Assembly: GCA_964565895.1 (NCBI GenBank)
Contig: CAZMGT010000001.1
Span: 186,001-250,000 of the forward strand
Direction: 5' to 3'
Source of the DNA: CAZMGT01 sp964565895
GTDB taxonomy: Bacteria > Armatimonadota > Zipacnadia > UBA1398 > CAZMGT01
Length of the DNA: 64,000 nt
This document shows, one piece after another, positions 54,226 to 62,936 of the stretch. Each line of letters starts with the position of its first letter. Position 1 is the first letter of the stretch. The position numbers and the translations under genes are program-made. Under the pieces are notes generated by a model that was given only the letters and a program-made list of their open reading frames with translations, was not told the DNA's origin and made no database searches.

Positions 54226-55443
54226 CTAAAACTCCGAGGGAAACCTAACCTTCTCGCCCGTCTCGCGCGCGTGGCGCGCTAGCTCATAGGCCTCGTTATA
54301 TTGCCGGGCGACCACGCGCCACGAGACCACCTCGTCTAAGTACTTCTTCAGGTTATTACCGAGCCTCATGCGCAGCTCCTCGTCGCAGGCGAGGCGGATA
54401 ACGTGGCGCTTGAGCATCTCCTGGTTGGTAAACATTAGCCCGCCTTCGCTCTCGATCGTCTGCGCGGTGAGCCCTTCCATCGGCGCCGTGGTGATATACG
54501 GCTTGTTCATGGCGATTATCCGCGCCAGCGTCCCAGACTGCGTCTCATCCACCGTAGGCAGGACGATAAAGTCGCACACGGCAAGCACCTTATAGTACAT
54601 TTCCCCGCGTGGGACGAACTCGTAATAGTGCGCAAGCCCCTTTTGCTCCAAAAGCTCAACCTGCTCGCGATAGCGCTCGTACTCTTGTTGGTCATGTGGG
54701 TCGCGCATAATCCCCGCTGCGAGCAGGTCCCACTGTTGCCCCGTGCGCTGCTCGATCTCCGCCGCGCACTCCTCCCAGATCGATGTCAAGATATCCCAGC
54801 GCTTGTTCGCCTGAATCCAGCCCACCAGGCCGACAAGGTGCTCGCCGATGTACGGATAGCGGTTAAGCCCGATCTCTTCGCGCAGCGCGGGGACCTCCTC
54901 CGGCCCCCAGCGCCTGTCCGGCCGCGCTCCGTGGGGGACAACCATAATGTTCGTGGGCATGGGCCAACCGAGGCGCGAAAACGTCCACGCCATCCGCCAT
55001 TTCTGGTAGTGGCATTTGACAAACACAACGTGGGCCACGCGCGCCATGCGATACAAAAAGTCCGCCTCGTAGTCGTGCAGCCTCCCGTGAACGGTGTGCG
55101 GCTCGACGACAACGGGCCACTCCTGCAGTTGGTCGAGCATTTCCAGAAAACCCGCGTTAAAGTCGCCCCGCCCGCGCTCGTCGCGATATTCGTAAAGCCC
55201 GTATTCGTGTTGAATGTGGATTACCCAGGGGTCGAGCTTCTCGCACACCTCAACCACGGGGCGCCACCAGTCGTGCCGGCTCATGTCGATTACCGGATAG
55301 TCCGACTCTCCATCGCTGTGCGAAATGACGACAAGCGGGCGGTCGGGATGAACTTCGCGGATAAACTCACACGCCTCTTCGGCGAACGTGGCGATGCCGC
55401 ATAGCCGTGGCGGCCAGCTAGAAATCATTACTATTGGCTGCAC
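54226..55443 (-). CDS. GT4-type glycosyltransferase
   Basis: 405 residues, GT-B fold. The N-terminal PPRLCGIATFAEEACEFI matches the corresponding motif of the larger glycosyltransferase at 57965 (PRQCGIATFTTDLAEAV), so the two are related. HIQHEYGLYEYR, VVPHGARPDRR and the donor-site region VDETQSGTLARIIAMNKPYI follow. It probably transfers mannose from GDP-mannose, inferred from the operon. The GTG at 55443 has AGGAGGGG at 6-nt spacing and overlaps the end of the phosphomannomutase gene by 13 bp, indicating translational coupling. Cytoplasmic or membrane-associated; no membrane segment. Confidence 0.88.
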   Translation of the reverse strand: MQPIVMISSWPPRLCGIATFAEEACEFIREVHPDRPLVVISHSDGESDYPVIDMSRHDWWRPVVEVCEKLDPWVIHIQHEYGLYEYRDERGRGDFNAGFLEMLDQLQEWPVVVEPHTVHGRLHDYEADFLYRMARVAHVVFVKCHYQKWRMAWTFSRLGWPMPTNIMVVPHGARPDRRWGPEEVPALREEIGLNRYPYIGEHLVGLVGWIQANKRWDILTSIWEECAAEIEQRTGQQWDLLAAGIMRDPHDQQEYERYREQVELLEQKGLAHYYEFVPRGEMYYKVLAVCDFIVLPTVDETQSGTLARIIAMNKPYITTAPMEGLTAQTIESEGGLMFTNQEMLKRHVIRLACDEELRMRLGNNLKKYLDEVVSWRVVARQYNEAYELARHARETGEKVRFPSEF

Positions 55444-56822
55444 TGCTGCCCCTCCTGACCTGTCGCCAATGCAACGATCTCCTCGGCCTTCTCTTGCACG
55501 AGCTGCCGGTCGCGATATGCCTCTACATTAAGTCTCAACACCGGCTCGGTGTTCGACGGCCGCAGGTTAAACCGCCACCTCCGGCCAAACTCCATAGACA
55601 GCCCATCCGTCTCGTCCACCGCGGGCTGCTCCTTCTCGTAGTGCCGGCGCACCCTTTCGATCGCCCCCGCCTTGTCCTCCACGTCCATGTTAATCTCGCC
55701 GCTGCAGGGATACAGCTCCTCGCGCTCGCCCACGAGCTCCGACAGTTTGCGCCCCGTGCGCGAGAGAATAGCGCATACGACAAGCCAGGGGATCATTCCC
55801 GAATCGCAGTAGGAAAAGCCCCGAAAATAGTGGTGCGCCGACATTTCCCCGCCATAAAGCGCGTCTTCGGCGCGCATTCTCTCCTTCATAAATGCGTGCC
55901 CCGTTTTGCTCTGCACGGGAATTCCCCCAGCCTGGCGCACGAGATCGATCGTGTTCCACGTCAGGCGCGTGTCGTGGATGATGCGCTGCCCCGGCTCTTT
56001 GCGAAGCATCTCTTGGGCGAGCAGCCCGACGAGGTAGTAGCCCTCGATGAACTTCGCCTGCTCGTCGTAGAAAAAGCAACGGTCGAAGTCGCCGTCCCAA
56101 GCCACGCCAAGATCCGCGCCATGTTCGCGCACCGCTGCGGCCGTGCGCTCCCGCCGCTCGGGAAGCAGCGGGTTAGGTATCCCGTGGGGAAAACTGCCAT
56201 CGGGCTTGCCGTCGACAACAGCTATCTCCAGCGGCAGCCGCTCGCGCAGCAGCTCGAGGTACGGCCCGGCGCAGCCGTTTCCCGCATTAGCTACCAAACG
56301 GAGGGGCGAGAGCGCCTTTTCGTCCACAAAACTAAGCACCTTCTCTAGGTATTCCTCGGTAATATCGCGCGCCGTATTCTTTCCCTTTTCCACAGCAGGG
56401 GCAAACCGCTTTTCGGCAACAATTGCTTCGATGTCACGCAGCCCCGAATCACCACTAATCGGAATCGCCTTTTCCCGAACAAACTTAATACCGTTATACT
56501 CCGCCGGGTTGTGGCTCGCGGTTACCATAATTCCCCCGCCGATTCCCGGCTGCGCTGCGGCGAAATACACCACTTCCGTTCCGCACATGCCGATGTTAAT
56601 AGTGTCGGCCCCCGCATCGTTTATTCCACGAATTAACGCCTCGGCAAGCGCCGGGCTAGAGTGGCGCACATCGTAGCCCACGACAACCGCGCCCCGCGGT
56701 CGGACAAACGTTACGTATGCCCGGCCGATGTCGTAAACCAACTCCTCGTTAAGCTCCTCGGGAACTCGGCCACGAATATCGTACGCCCGGAAACAAGGTA
56801 TCCTGGGAGTTTGCCTGGACAT
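55431..56822 (-). CDS. manB: Phosphomannomutase / phosphoglucomutase
   Basis: 463 residues of the alpha-D-phosphohexomutase family, converting mannose-6-phosphate to mannose-1-phosphate. FRAYDIRG at the N-terminus, the phosphoserine loop VTASHNPAEYNG, the metal loop DGDFDRCFF, the sugar loop GGEMSAHHYF and the phosphate-binding RPSNTEPVLRLNVEA are all intact. ATG 56822 lies 18 bp after the guanylyltransferase. The bifunctional PMM/PGM form cannot be separated from strict PMM by sequence alone. Confidence 0.94.
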   Translation of the reverse strand: MSRQTPRIPCFRAYDIRGRVPEELNEELVYDIGRAYVTFVRPRGAVVVGYDVRHSSPALAEALIRGINDAGADTINIGMCGTEVVYFAAAQPGIGGGIMVTASHNPAEYNGIKFVREKAIPISGDSGLRDIEAIVAEKRFAPAVEKGKNTARDITEEYLEKVLSFVDEKALSPLRLVANAGNGCAGPYLELLRERLPLEIAVVDGKPDGSFPHGIPNPLLPERRERTAAAVREHGADLGVAWDGDFDRCFFYDEQAKFIEGYYLVGLLAQEMLRKEPGQRIIHDTRLTWNTIDLVRQAGGIPVQSKTGHAFMKERMRAEDALYGGEMSAHHYFRGFSYCDSGMIPWLVVCAILSRTGRKLSELVGEREELYPCSGEINMDVEDKAGAIERVRRHYEKEQPAVDETDGLSMEFGRRWRFNLRPSNTEPVLRLNVEAYRDRQLVQEKAEEIVALATGQEGQQCSQ

Positions 56823-56840
56823 CGTGGGGTTGCTCCTCTT

Positions 56841-57968
56841 TTAGATTTGGCGTGCTCCTTGTTTTTTCAGCGCGGCAACGGCCTCGCGAACCTCCTGTGC
56901 CCGGGAGGCGGGGACAACAAGCACTCCGTCGCGGGAAACAGCAACAACGACCCCATCCATCCCAATTACCGAGACCGCTACCTTCTCTTGGCCGCTCTCG
57001 TTGTACACAACGCAATCCCGGCAGTCAATGAGCACGGGATCGCCTACCGTCACATTTCCTTTACCATCGCGCGCACACACCCTGCGGAACGCATCCCACG
57101 CGCCGAGGTCGTCCCAGTCGAACCCCGCGCGGACAACAAGCACGCGCTGCGCGCGCTCCATCAGCGCGTAGTCGATGGAAATATCGGGCAGGCTTTCGAA
57201 TATCTCCTCGGCCTTCTCCTCCTCCCCCGTGCGCATGGCGGCGATAAGCTCATCAATTGTTTGCGCCATCTCCGGCCGTGCGCCGCGCATTTCCTCCAAA
57301 AACGCGCTCGCCCGCCACACGAACATTCCCGTATTCCACAAAAACCCGCCGGAAGCGAGAAACTCGCGCGCAAGCTCCGGGCTGGGCTTCTCGCGAAATG
57401 AGGCAACGGGCCACACCTCATCTCTTTCCCCCCGCCCGCCGGCTGGCGATCGCTCCTCGGCCACCTGAATATACCCGTAGCCAGTCTCCGGCCTCGTCGG
57501 CTCTACGCCAATTACCACAAGCGCTTGCTCCTGCTCGGCAGCGGAAACTGCCTTGCTCAGCGCCTCGCGAAATGCCTTGGCATCCCTAATGTAATGGTCT
57601 GCGGGGACGATAATTAGTGTCGCTCGCTCTGGAGGGCAGTCGAACTTAGCCAGCACGTAGGCGGTGGCGTAGGCAATGCACCCCGCGGTGTTACGCTTGC
57701 ACGGCTCGGCCAATATCTGTTCCTCGCCAATAGGCAGGTTCGCCGCGGCAAGGTGCTCGCGCAAGTGCTTTCCCGTTACCACAAACAACCGCTCGCGCTC
57801 GACGAGAGGCAAAACACGCTCGATCGTCTCCTCGAGCAGCGAGCGGCCCGAGGGCCCCAGGTTAAGCAATTGCTTGGGCCGCGTGGCACGGGACAGGGGC
57901 CAGAAGCGCTCCCCCGCCCCGCCGGCCATAACCACCGCAAAACGCTCCGCCGGCGCCGTCGCGTTCAT
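56841..57968 (-). CDS. manC: Mannose-1-phosphate guanylyltransferase
   Basis: 375 residues. Makes GDP-mannose from mannose-1-phosphate and GTP. The nucleotide-binding signature MAGGAGERFWPLSRATRPKQ and the sugar-site region FLWNTGMFVWRASAFLEEM are clear. It is the short single-domain form without the isomerase domain, which fits the separate manA gene. Its ATG (57968) overlaps the stop of the upstream fusion glycosyltransferase by 4 bp, so expression is coupled. Confidence 0.94.
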   Translation of the reverse strand: MNATAPAERFAVVMAGGAGERFWPLSRATRPKQLLNLGPSGRSLLEETIERVLPLVERERLFVVTGKHLREHLAAANLPIGEEQILAEPCKRNTAGCIAYATAYVLAKFDCPPERATLIIVPADHYIRDAKAFREALSKAVSAAEQEQALVVIGVEPTRPETGYGYIQVAEERSPAGGRGERDEVWPVASFREKPSPELAREFLASGGFLWNTGMFVWRASAFLEEMRGARPEMAQTIDELIAAMRTGEEEKAEEIFESLPDISIDYALMERAQRVLVVRAGFDWDDLGAWDAFRRVCARDGKGNVTVGDPVLIDCRDCVVYNESGQEKVAVSVIGMDGVVVAVSRDGVLVVPASRAQEVREAVAALKKQGARQI

Positions 57969-60295
57969 CGTGTCTCTGCCTCCTCAACTACTCGCCCGGG
58001 GGTCTGTACTTTTTCCTCGTGCAGGGTAACTATCTTCCGCCGCTCGTGTCTCAGCCCAAGTCGGTGCATCGCGAGCACGGCCATAAGGCACGCCGTCGTC
58101 GCCTCGGCCCCCTGGTTTAAGTTCACCCGCTCCGGGTGCAGCCCGTCGCGGCAGCCACCTGTGGCGTAGTCGTAAAGCGGCACCCCGAGGTCGTTCTTGC
58201 CCATAAACCACTCAAAGCACATCCGCGCGCGCTCGATCCACTCCTCCGCGCCCGTGGCCTCAAACGCCGCGATGCACGCGTCCATGAGCGCCGCGGCCTC
58301 GACCGGCTGCTGGTCAAACCGCGCCGGCGACCGTCCCCGGCGATACCAGCCGTTTGTGCCGATCGGGGCAAGATGGCCCTGCGGCGCTGTCTGCACGTCC
58401 ATCAGCCACTCCAGCGTGCGCAGGCCCAGGCGCACCAGCTTCTCATCTTGCAGCGTCATCCCCGCATTGAGCAGCGCCTGGGGAATACGCCCGTTGCAGT
58501 ATGTTACGCAGTCCTCCAGCCACGGCCAGTCCGGGCTGCTGTTGCGCTCGAACTGTTTGCGCAGGCGTTCGGCGGATTTCCGCAAAATACGCCTGACCTC
58601 CGTCTCTCCCGCAAACCGCGCGAGATACGCCGACGCGCCGAGCACGCTCAGCGCGATTGCCCGGGGCGCGGCGAACTCGCCCACCGTGGGCAGCGCGCGG
58701 TGGAACAGGTCGCACGCGAAATATACCAGGTCCTCGTCTTCGCTTAGCCGGGCGGCCATGCCCAAGCTCCACAGCGCTCGCCCGTGGCTGTCCTCCGAGC
58801 CGAACTGCTCGCGCCACCGGCGGTCGTAGCGCATGAAGTTGCGAAACCGCCTGCGCCTCTCGTTAAACGCCTCGCCGAGAAACGCAAGATACGTCGAGGC
58901 CAGCCGCGCGAGCGTCTTTTGGTCGCTGTAAAAATCCTCGGCAAGCAGAACGACGATTAGCGCCCGCGCCACGTCGTCCGTGCAGTAGCCCTCGTTTCGG
59001 TTGGGCACGGAGTACTTCGCATGTTGCAAAATTCCCGTGTCGTCGGTGAGCATGCACAAATGGGTCAGGTTAATTTCCGGCGGCTCGGGGCCATAGCGCT
59101 CCACAGTGGGAATCTGGTATATCGGCCGCGGGCGCTGGGTGCGCTCCTCTTTTACCTCGGCAAACGTTTCCAGATAGCGCTTGGCCACCTCGTCCCAAAC
59201 CATCTGCCTGCTAAAGTCGTACGCCCGGCGGCGCATTGCATGCCGTTCCACCTCGTCGTCGAGCAGCTCAATGATCGCCTGGGCAAGCGCGTCCGAGTCG
59301 CAAAACGGAACAAGCCGCCCGCGCCCTTCGGCAAGCATCTCCTCAGCATACCAATACGGCGTGGAAACGATCGCCTTGCCCGCACCCAAGGCATAGGCCA
59401 GCGTCCCGGAAACGATCTGCGCTTCGTTTACGTAGGGCGTAACGTAAATATCGGTCGCTCCGAGAAACTCGCACAGCTCCTCAAGCGTGGCAAAGCGGTT
59501 GTGAAACACCACGTGCTGCTTCACACCGAGCTTCTCCGCCAAGCGTTGCAGACTAAGCCGATATTCCTCGCCATAGATCCTCTTAATGTTCGGGTGCGTC
59601 GCTCCGAGGACGATATACAGCACATCGTCGTGCTTCTCGACGATCTTGGGCAAAGCTTGGATCATATACTCGATTCCTTTTCCCGGCGAAAGCAGGCCAA
59701 AGGTAAGTAGAACCTTCTTTCCTTCCGCGCCAAACTGACCCTTAAAATAGTTCGGGTCCACAAATGCCAACTGTGGTATTCCGTGGTGAATCACGCGAAT
59801 TCGATCCGCCGGCGCATCGTATATCTCCGTTAAAAACTCAATTGCTTTCTCGCTCATCACCACGATTCTATCCGCGCGGTTAACGATTTCGCAAAGCACG
59901 TGCTTTTCCGCCGGCTTAGGGTTTTTTAGCACCGTGTGCAGGGTGGCTACAACGGGCATGCGCAATTCCTTTAAAAAGTTCAAAATGTAGCCGCCTGCCT
60001 TGCCGCCAAAAATCCCATATTCATGCTGCAAACAGGCGACCCCAACGTGGCGCATGTTTAGCACGTCTGCGGCAAGCGTATAATCCGAAGGCTTGTTCTG
60101 CAGGATCTCCACCGTTACCCGATCGGGGTAGGTATAGCCCTCGGGGCGGTCGTTAATAGCCACCGCAATTACGTTAGCCTCTGTCTGCTTCGCGACCGCC
60201 TCCGCAAGATCTGTGGTGAAAGTGGCAATCCCACACTGGCGGGGCACGTAGTTACCGACAAACGCGATCGTCGTCGACTCAGCCTCAGGACGCAA
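57965..60295 (-). CDS. Fusion of GT4 glycosyltransferase and (alpha/alpha)6-type C-terminal domain
   Basis: 776 residues. Residues 1 to about 375 are a GT-B glycosyltransferase (NYVPRQCGIATFTTDLAEAV; LQHEYGIFGG; FGLLSPGKGIEYMIQ; VNEAQIVSGTLAYALGAGKA). Residues of about 415-750 are helical with motifs such as NEGYCTDDVARALIVV, DSHGRALWSLGMA and WLEDCVTYCNGRIPQALLN, resembling an (alpha/alpha)6 toroid as in glycosidases. An in-frame TGA lies two codons upstream of TTG 60295 and AAAGGGGG precedes it, so TTG is the likely start. It is first in the mannose operon and probably builds a mannose-containing polymer; the second domain may trim or bind it. Confidence 0.87.
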   Translation of the reverse strand: MRPEAESTTIAFVGNYVPRQCGIATFTTDLAEAVAKQTEANVIAVAINDRPEGYTYPDRVTVEILQNKPSDYTLAADVLNMRHVGVACLQHEYGIFGGKAGGYILNFLKELRMPVVATLHTVLKNPKPAEKHVLCEIVNRADRIVVMSEKAIEFLTEIYDAPADRIRVIHHGIPQLAFVDPNYFKGQFGAEGKKVLLTFGLLSPGKGIEYMIQALPKIVEKHDDVLYIVLGATHPNIKRIYGEEYRLSLQRLAEKLGVKQHVVFHNRFATLEELCEFLGATDIYVTPYVNEAQIVSGTLAYALGAGKAIVSTPYWYAEEMLAEGRGRLVPFCDSDALAQAIIELLDDEVERHAMRRRAYDFSRQMVWDEVAKRYLETFAEVKEERTQRPRPIYQIPTVERYGPEPPEINLTHLCMLTDDTGILQHAKYSVPNRNEGYCTDDVARALIVVLLAEDFYSDQKTLARLASTYLAFLGEAFNERRRRFRNFMRYDRRWREQFGSEDSHGRALWSLGMAARLSEDEDLVYFACDLFHRALPTVGEFAAPRAIALSVLGASAYLARFAGETEVRRILRKSAERLRKQFERNSSPDWPWLEDCVTYCNGRIPQALLNAGMTLQDEKLVRLGLRTLEWLMDVQTAPQGHLAPIGTNGWYRRGRSPARFDQQPVEAAALMDACIAAFEATGAEEWIERARMCFEWFMGKNDLGVPLYDYATGGCRDGLHPERVNLNQGAEATTACLMAVLAMHRLGLRHERRKIVTLHEEKVQTPGRVVEEAETR

Positions 60296-60401
60296 TGCTC
60301 AAAACCCCCTTTCGCAAACTCCCGACAGCTAACCACGACAACCAGGCTAACAGACCGCGTTTTGTTCTTTTGCTTTCGCCTTTTGTTTCCGCCGGCTTGC
60401 G

Positions 60402-61019
60402 TTACGCGCGGGCGTAGTTGGGGCGAGGTTTAGCTTCTTGCTTGTGTGCCTCTGCCGCTCGGCGAGCAGCGCACACCAATACTACAGCAACATCGTTCCC
60501 GGAGTTCCACCACCGATGCGGCAAGTCGCCGGGGAAACATAGCGAGTCGCCGCTTGTCATCTGATATTCCGCGTTATCCACCCACGCGGTTATTTGCCCT
60601 TGTTGAACGAGGAGAAGAATTTCCGCAAACTGCGTCCCCTCAGGCTCGACGGGCATCTTCGCCCCCGGCTGGTACGTGTGCAACGACACCTCAAGCGTAG
60701 CCTTCTTGTCCGGGCTGCGCGCGAGCGTGTGAATGGCAATCCGCCCGTCCTGAACGTAGCGCACGCTGCGCTCAGCTCGGCGCACGAACTGGATACGCTC
60801 GCTGCGCTTGGCCTCTGGGCCCTGGAGGAAAATCGACGCCGACACGCCCAGAGCCTTGGCTACGGCGATTAACGTCTTTACAGACGGGTCGACGCGGTTA
60901 CGCTCGACACGCGAAAGAAAGCTTTGCGAAATATTCGCCCGCCGCGCGAGCTCCTGAAGCGTTATCCCGCGGGCGAGCCGAAATTGACGGACAATTCCAC
61001 CAATATCAAGCTCCGACAT
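60402..61019 (-). CDS. XRE-family transcriptional regulator with cupin domain
   Basis: 205 residues. Residues of about 8-62 form a helix-turn-helix of the Cro/C1 type (FRLARGITLQELARRANISQ, then FLSRVERNRVDPS). Residues of about 105-185 form a cupin sensor barrel (GAKMPVEPEGTQFAEILLL; GDSLCFPGDLPHRWWNSG). It probably senses a small metabolite and controls its own gene and the divergent GH29 gene. ATG 61019 lies downstream of a good sigma70-like promoter (61073-61101). It is separated from the mannose operon by 106 bp. Confidence 0.92.
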   Translation of the reverse strand: MSELDIGGIVRQFRLARGITLQELARRANISQSFLSRVERNRVDPSVKTLIAVAKALGVSASIFLQGPEAKRSERIQFVRRAERSVRYVQDGRIAIHTLARSPDKKATLEVSLHTYQPGAKMPVEPEGTQFAEILLLVQQGQITAWVDNAEYQMTSGDSLCFPGDLPHRWWNSGNDVAVVLVCAARRAAEAHKQEAKPRPNYARA

Positions 61020-61072
61020 TGCGCGCGTCCCTGCCCGAAGGTGTAAAAGCCTTGTCAGAAAAAGCGGCGCGA

Positions 61073-61101
61073 ATTTTAGCGCGTTCCGCTTTGCTTGTCA
61101 A
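61073..61101 (-). promoter_or_regulatory. Sigma70-like promoter of the XRE-cupin gene
   Basis: On the minus strand TTGACA (61096-61101) and TAAAAT (61073-61078) are separated by exactly 17 bp. The start codon is about 54 bp downstream. Confidence 0.75.
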
Positions 61102-61338
61102 GAAATATTGACCGCTTCTTTCTCGCTGAGCAATAGCTCGCGCGTGCAACATGGACACGTGCACCCAGCTTCGGCGCCCAGCAGAGCCGCGAAGTGCGCG
61201 TGGCACTCAATTGGGCAGTGAAGTTGCCTAACGGTAACAGCCGACGTCTGCTCCCTCACTCCGCCGCTCCCTCGGCGCGAACCCTCGCGCAGCGTCGTCC
61301 CACAGCGGGCGTTTCGGCTTGCCGTATAGCTGGCATTC

Positions 61339-61367
61339 GGCCGGCGGTCGCCTGCCCCGCCGGCCGG
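61339..61367. promoter_or_regulatory. 10-bp perfect inverted repeat, candidate operator or leader hairpin
   Basis: CGGCCGGCGG (61339-61348) and CCGCCGGCCG (61358-61367) flank a 9-base spacer, about 165 bp upstream of the GH29 start and about 320 bp from the regulator start. It could be a dimer site or a hairpin in the GH29 leader. Confidence 0.4.
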
Positions 61368-61384
61368 TTCGCTGCGTGCGGCGC

Positions 61385-61499
61385 GGTTTTTGCGAACGGC
61401 CTTTGCTTAGCTTTTCGAACTTCGGCAAGCGGGCAAAACCGTCCCCGCCGTAGGGCTCGGCAGGTTTTTTGCGAAGGGTTTTCGCTCCGCCCTCCGAAC
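61385..61499. repeat. Pair of imperfect direct repeats upstream of the GH29 gene
   Basis: Two units of 36-37 bases, about 78 bases apart, share GGTTTTTGCGAA at the start and CGAAC at the end (61385-61420 and 61463-61499). The middle is diverged. Function unknown. Confidence 0.35.
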
Positions 61500-61532
61500 G
61501 CCTCAAGGCGAACCGGGAAAGGGGGTCTAACT

Positions 61533-62936
61533 GTGTCTCGCGCGCCCGCCGACGTGTTTAAGCCAACCTGGAAGTCGCTTCAGGCCTATCGCGTCCCCGA
61601 ATGGTACATGGACGCCAAGTTCGGGATCTTCATCCATTGGGGCGTCTACGCTGTTCCGGCGTACGACAACGAGTGGTATCCGCGGAACATGTATCGCAAG
61701 GAGTCGCATGTTTTTCGCTACCACCGCGAGAGGTGGGGGCCTCAATCTGTCTTCGGCTACAAGGACTTCATCCCCCTATTCAAAGCTGAGAGGTGGGCCC
61801 CCCATTCCTGGGTTTCCTTGTTTGCCGAAGCAGGCGCCCGCTACGTCGTCCCCGTCGCCGAACACCACGACGGATTCGCGATGTACGCCAGCGAATACAC
61901 TCCGTGGAACGCAGCAAACATGGGGCCGCGGAAAGACATAATTGCTGAGCTAAAACGTGTCGTCGAAGAGCATGGGCTGAAGTTTGGTGTTTCCACACAT
62001 CGCGCCTTTAACTGGCGTTATTACACATACGAGGACGACTACGACACGACAAACCCAGCGTATTCGGGGCTCTATAGCCCCCCTCATCCCGAAAAAGCCC
62101 CGGCAAGCAGGGAGTTCCTCGAAGACTGGTTTGCGCGCACCAAAGAGTTGATCGACAAGTTCGCACCGGATCTGTTGTGGTTCGACTTCGGCTGGCACTC
62201 CGATGAATTTTCGGAATATCGTCCGCGAATAGTCGCTTATTTTTACAACCGCGCACTGGCCCTGGAAAAAGAAGTAGTGCTTAACTACAAGGACAAATTG
62301 CCCGACGGCGTTGCCGTCCTCGATATCGAGCGGGGCAAGCTTAGCGGCATTCGCGAGCACTACTGGCAGACCGATACTTCCGTAAGCACAAAGTCATGGG
62401 GCTATATTAAAGACGATCAGTTTAAGACTCCAACCACGCTCGTGCACGACCTGGTCGACATCGTTAGCAAAAACGGAAACCTTCTCCTAAACATAGGCCC
62501 GCGCCCCGACGGGACGATACCGAAGCAAGCGGCGGATATTTTGCGGGCGATCGGCCGCTGGCTTGCCGTAAACGGCGAGGCGATCTATGGCACGCGCCCG
62601 TGGAAGGTATATGGGGAGGGGCCGACGGAAGTTCAAACGGGCCACCTTACGGAGCAGAAAAACGAGCAGTTTACCGCCCAAGACGTTCGCTTCACTACAA
62701 AACCCGGCGCACTATACGCGACCTGTCTGGGCTGGCCCGGCAACCAAGCAAAGGTCGTTTCCCTGGGCCGCAAGTCGCCGCACGCCCTGCCCGAGGGTCA
62801 AATCGCTCGCATATCCATGCTCGGTTCGCAAGAGCCCCTGCGCTGGTCGGTTCAAGACGACGCGCTGTACATCGCCACGCCACAGAAAAAGCCCTGCGAC
62901 CACGCGTATTGTTTCAAGATCGAGCTCAAACGTTAG
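61533..62936 (+). CDS. Alpha-L-fucosidase, GH29 family (second copy)
   Basis: About 467 residues from GTG 61533, chosen because GGGGG lies 7 bases upstream and homology starts soon after; the frame is open from 61194 but that leader is Arg/Ala-rich and unlike protein. GH29 landmarks: PEWYMDAKFGIFIHWGVYAV, AEHHDGFAMYAS, nucleophile Asp in DLLWFDFGWHSDEF, and GNLLLNIGPRPDGTIP; a C-terminal beta domain follows. No signal peptide, so probably cytoplasmic. It shares its core with the GH29 at 11713 but is only distantly similar. Divergent from the XRE-cupin regulator, which likely controls it. Confidence 0.93.
   Translation: MSRAPADVFKPTWKSLQAYRVPEWYMDAKFGIFIHWGVYAVPAYDNEWYPRNMYRKESHVFRYHRERWGPQSVFGYKDFIPLFKAERWAPHSWVSLFAEAGARYVVPVAEHHDGFAMYASEYTPWNAANMGPRKDIIAELKRVVEEHGLKFGVSTHRAFNWRYYTYEDDYDTTNPAYSGLYSPPHPEKAPASREFLEDWFARTKELIDKFAPDLLWFDFGWHSDEFSEYRPRIVAYFYNRALALEKEVVLNYKDKLPDGVAVLDIERGKLSGIREHYWQTDTSVSTKSWGYIKDDQFKTPTTLVHDLVDIVSKNGNLLLNIGPRPDGTIPKQAADILRAIGRWLAVNGEAIYGTRPWKVYGEGPTEVQTGHLTEQKNEQFTAQDVRFTTKPGALYATCLGWPGNQAKVVSLGRKSPHALPEGQIARISMLGSQEPLRWSVQDDALYIATPQKKPCDHAYCFKIELKR

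Larger units (their letters stand above)
61020..61532. other. Divergent regulatory gap of 513 bp
   Basis: Lies between the XRE-cupin gene and the GH29 gene. It contains a minus-strand promoter (61073-61101), a 10-bp inverted repeat (61339-61367) and a pair of imperfect direct repeats (61385-61420 and 61463-61499). No plus-strand promoter was recognised. The open frame through it has atypical composition and no start signal before 61533. Confidence 0.55.

Noticed and set aside
61194..61532. N-terminal extension of the second GH29 frame
   Set aside because: Arg/Ala-rich, covers the inverted and direct repeats, and GH29 homology starts only after 61533.
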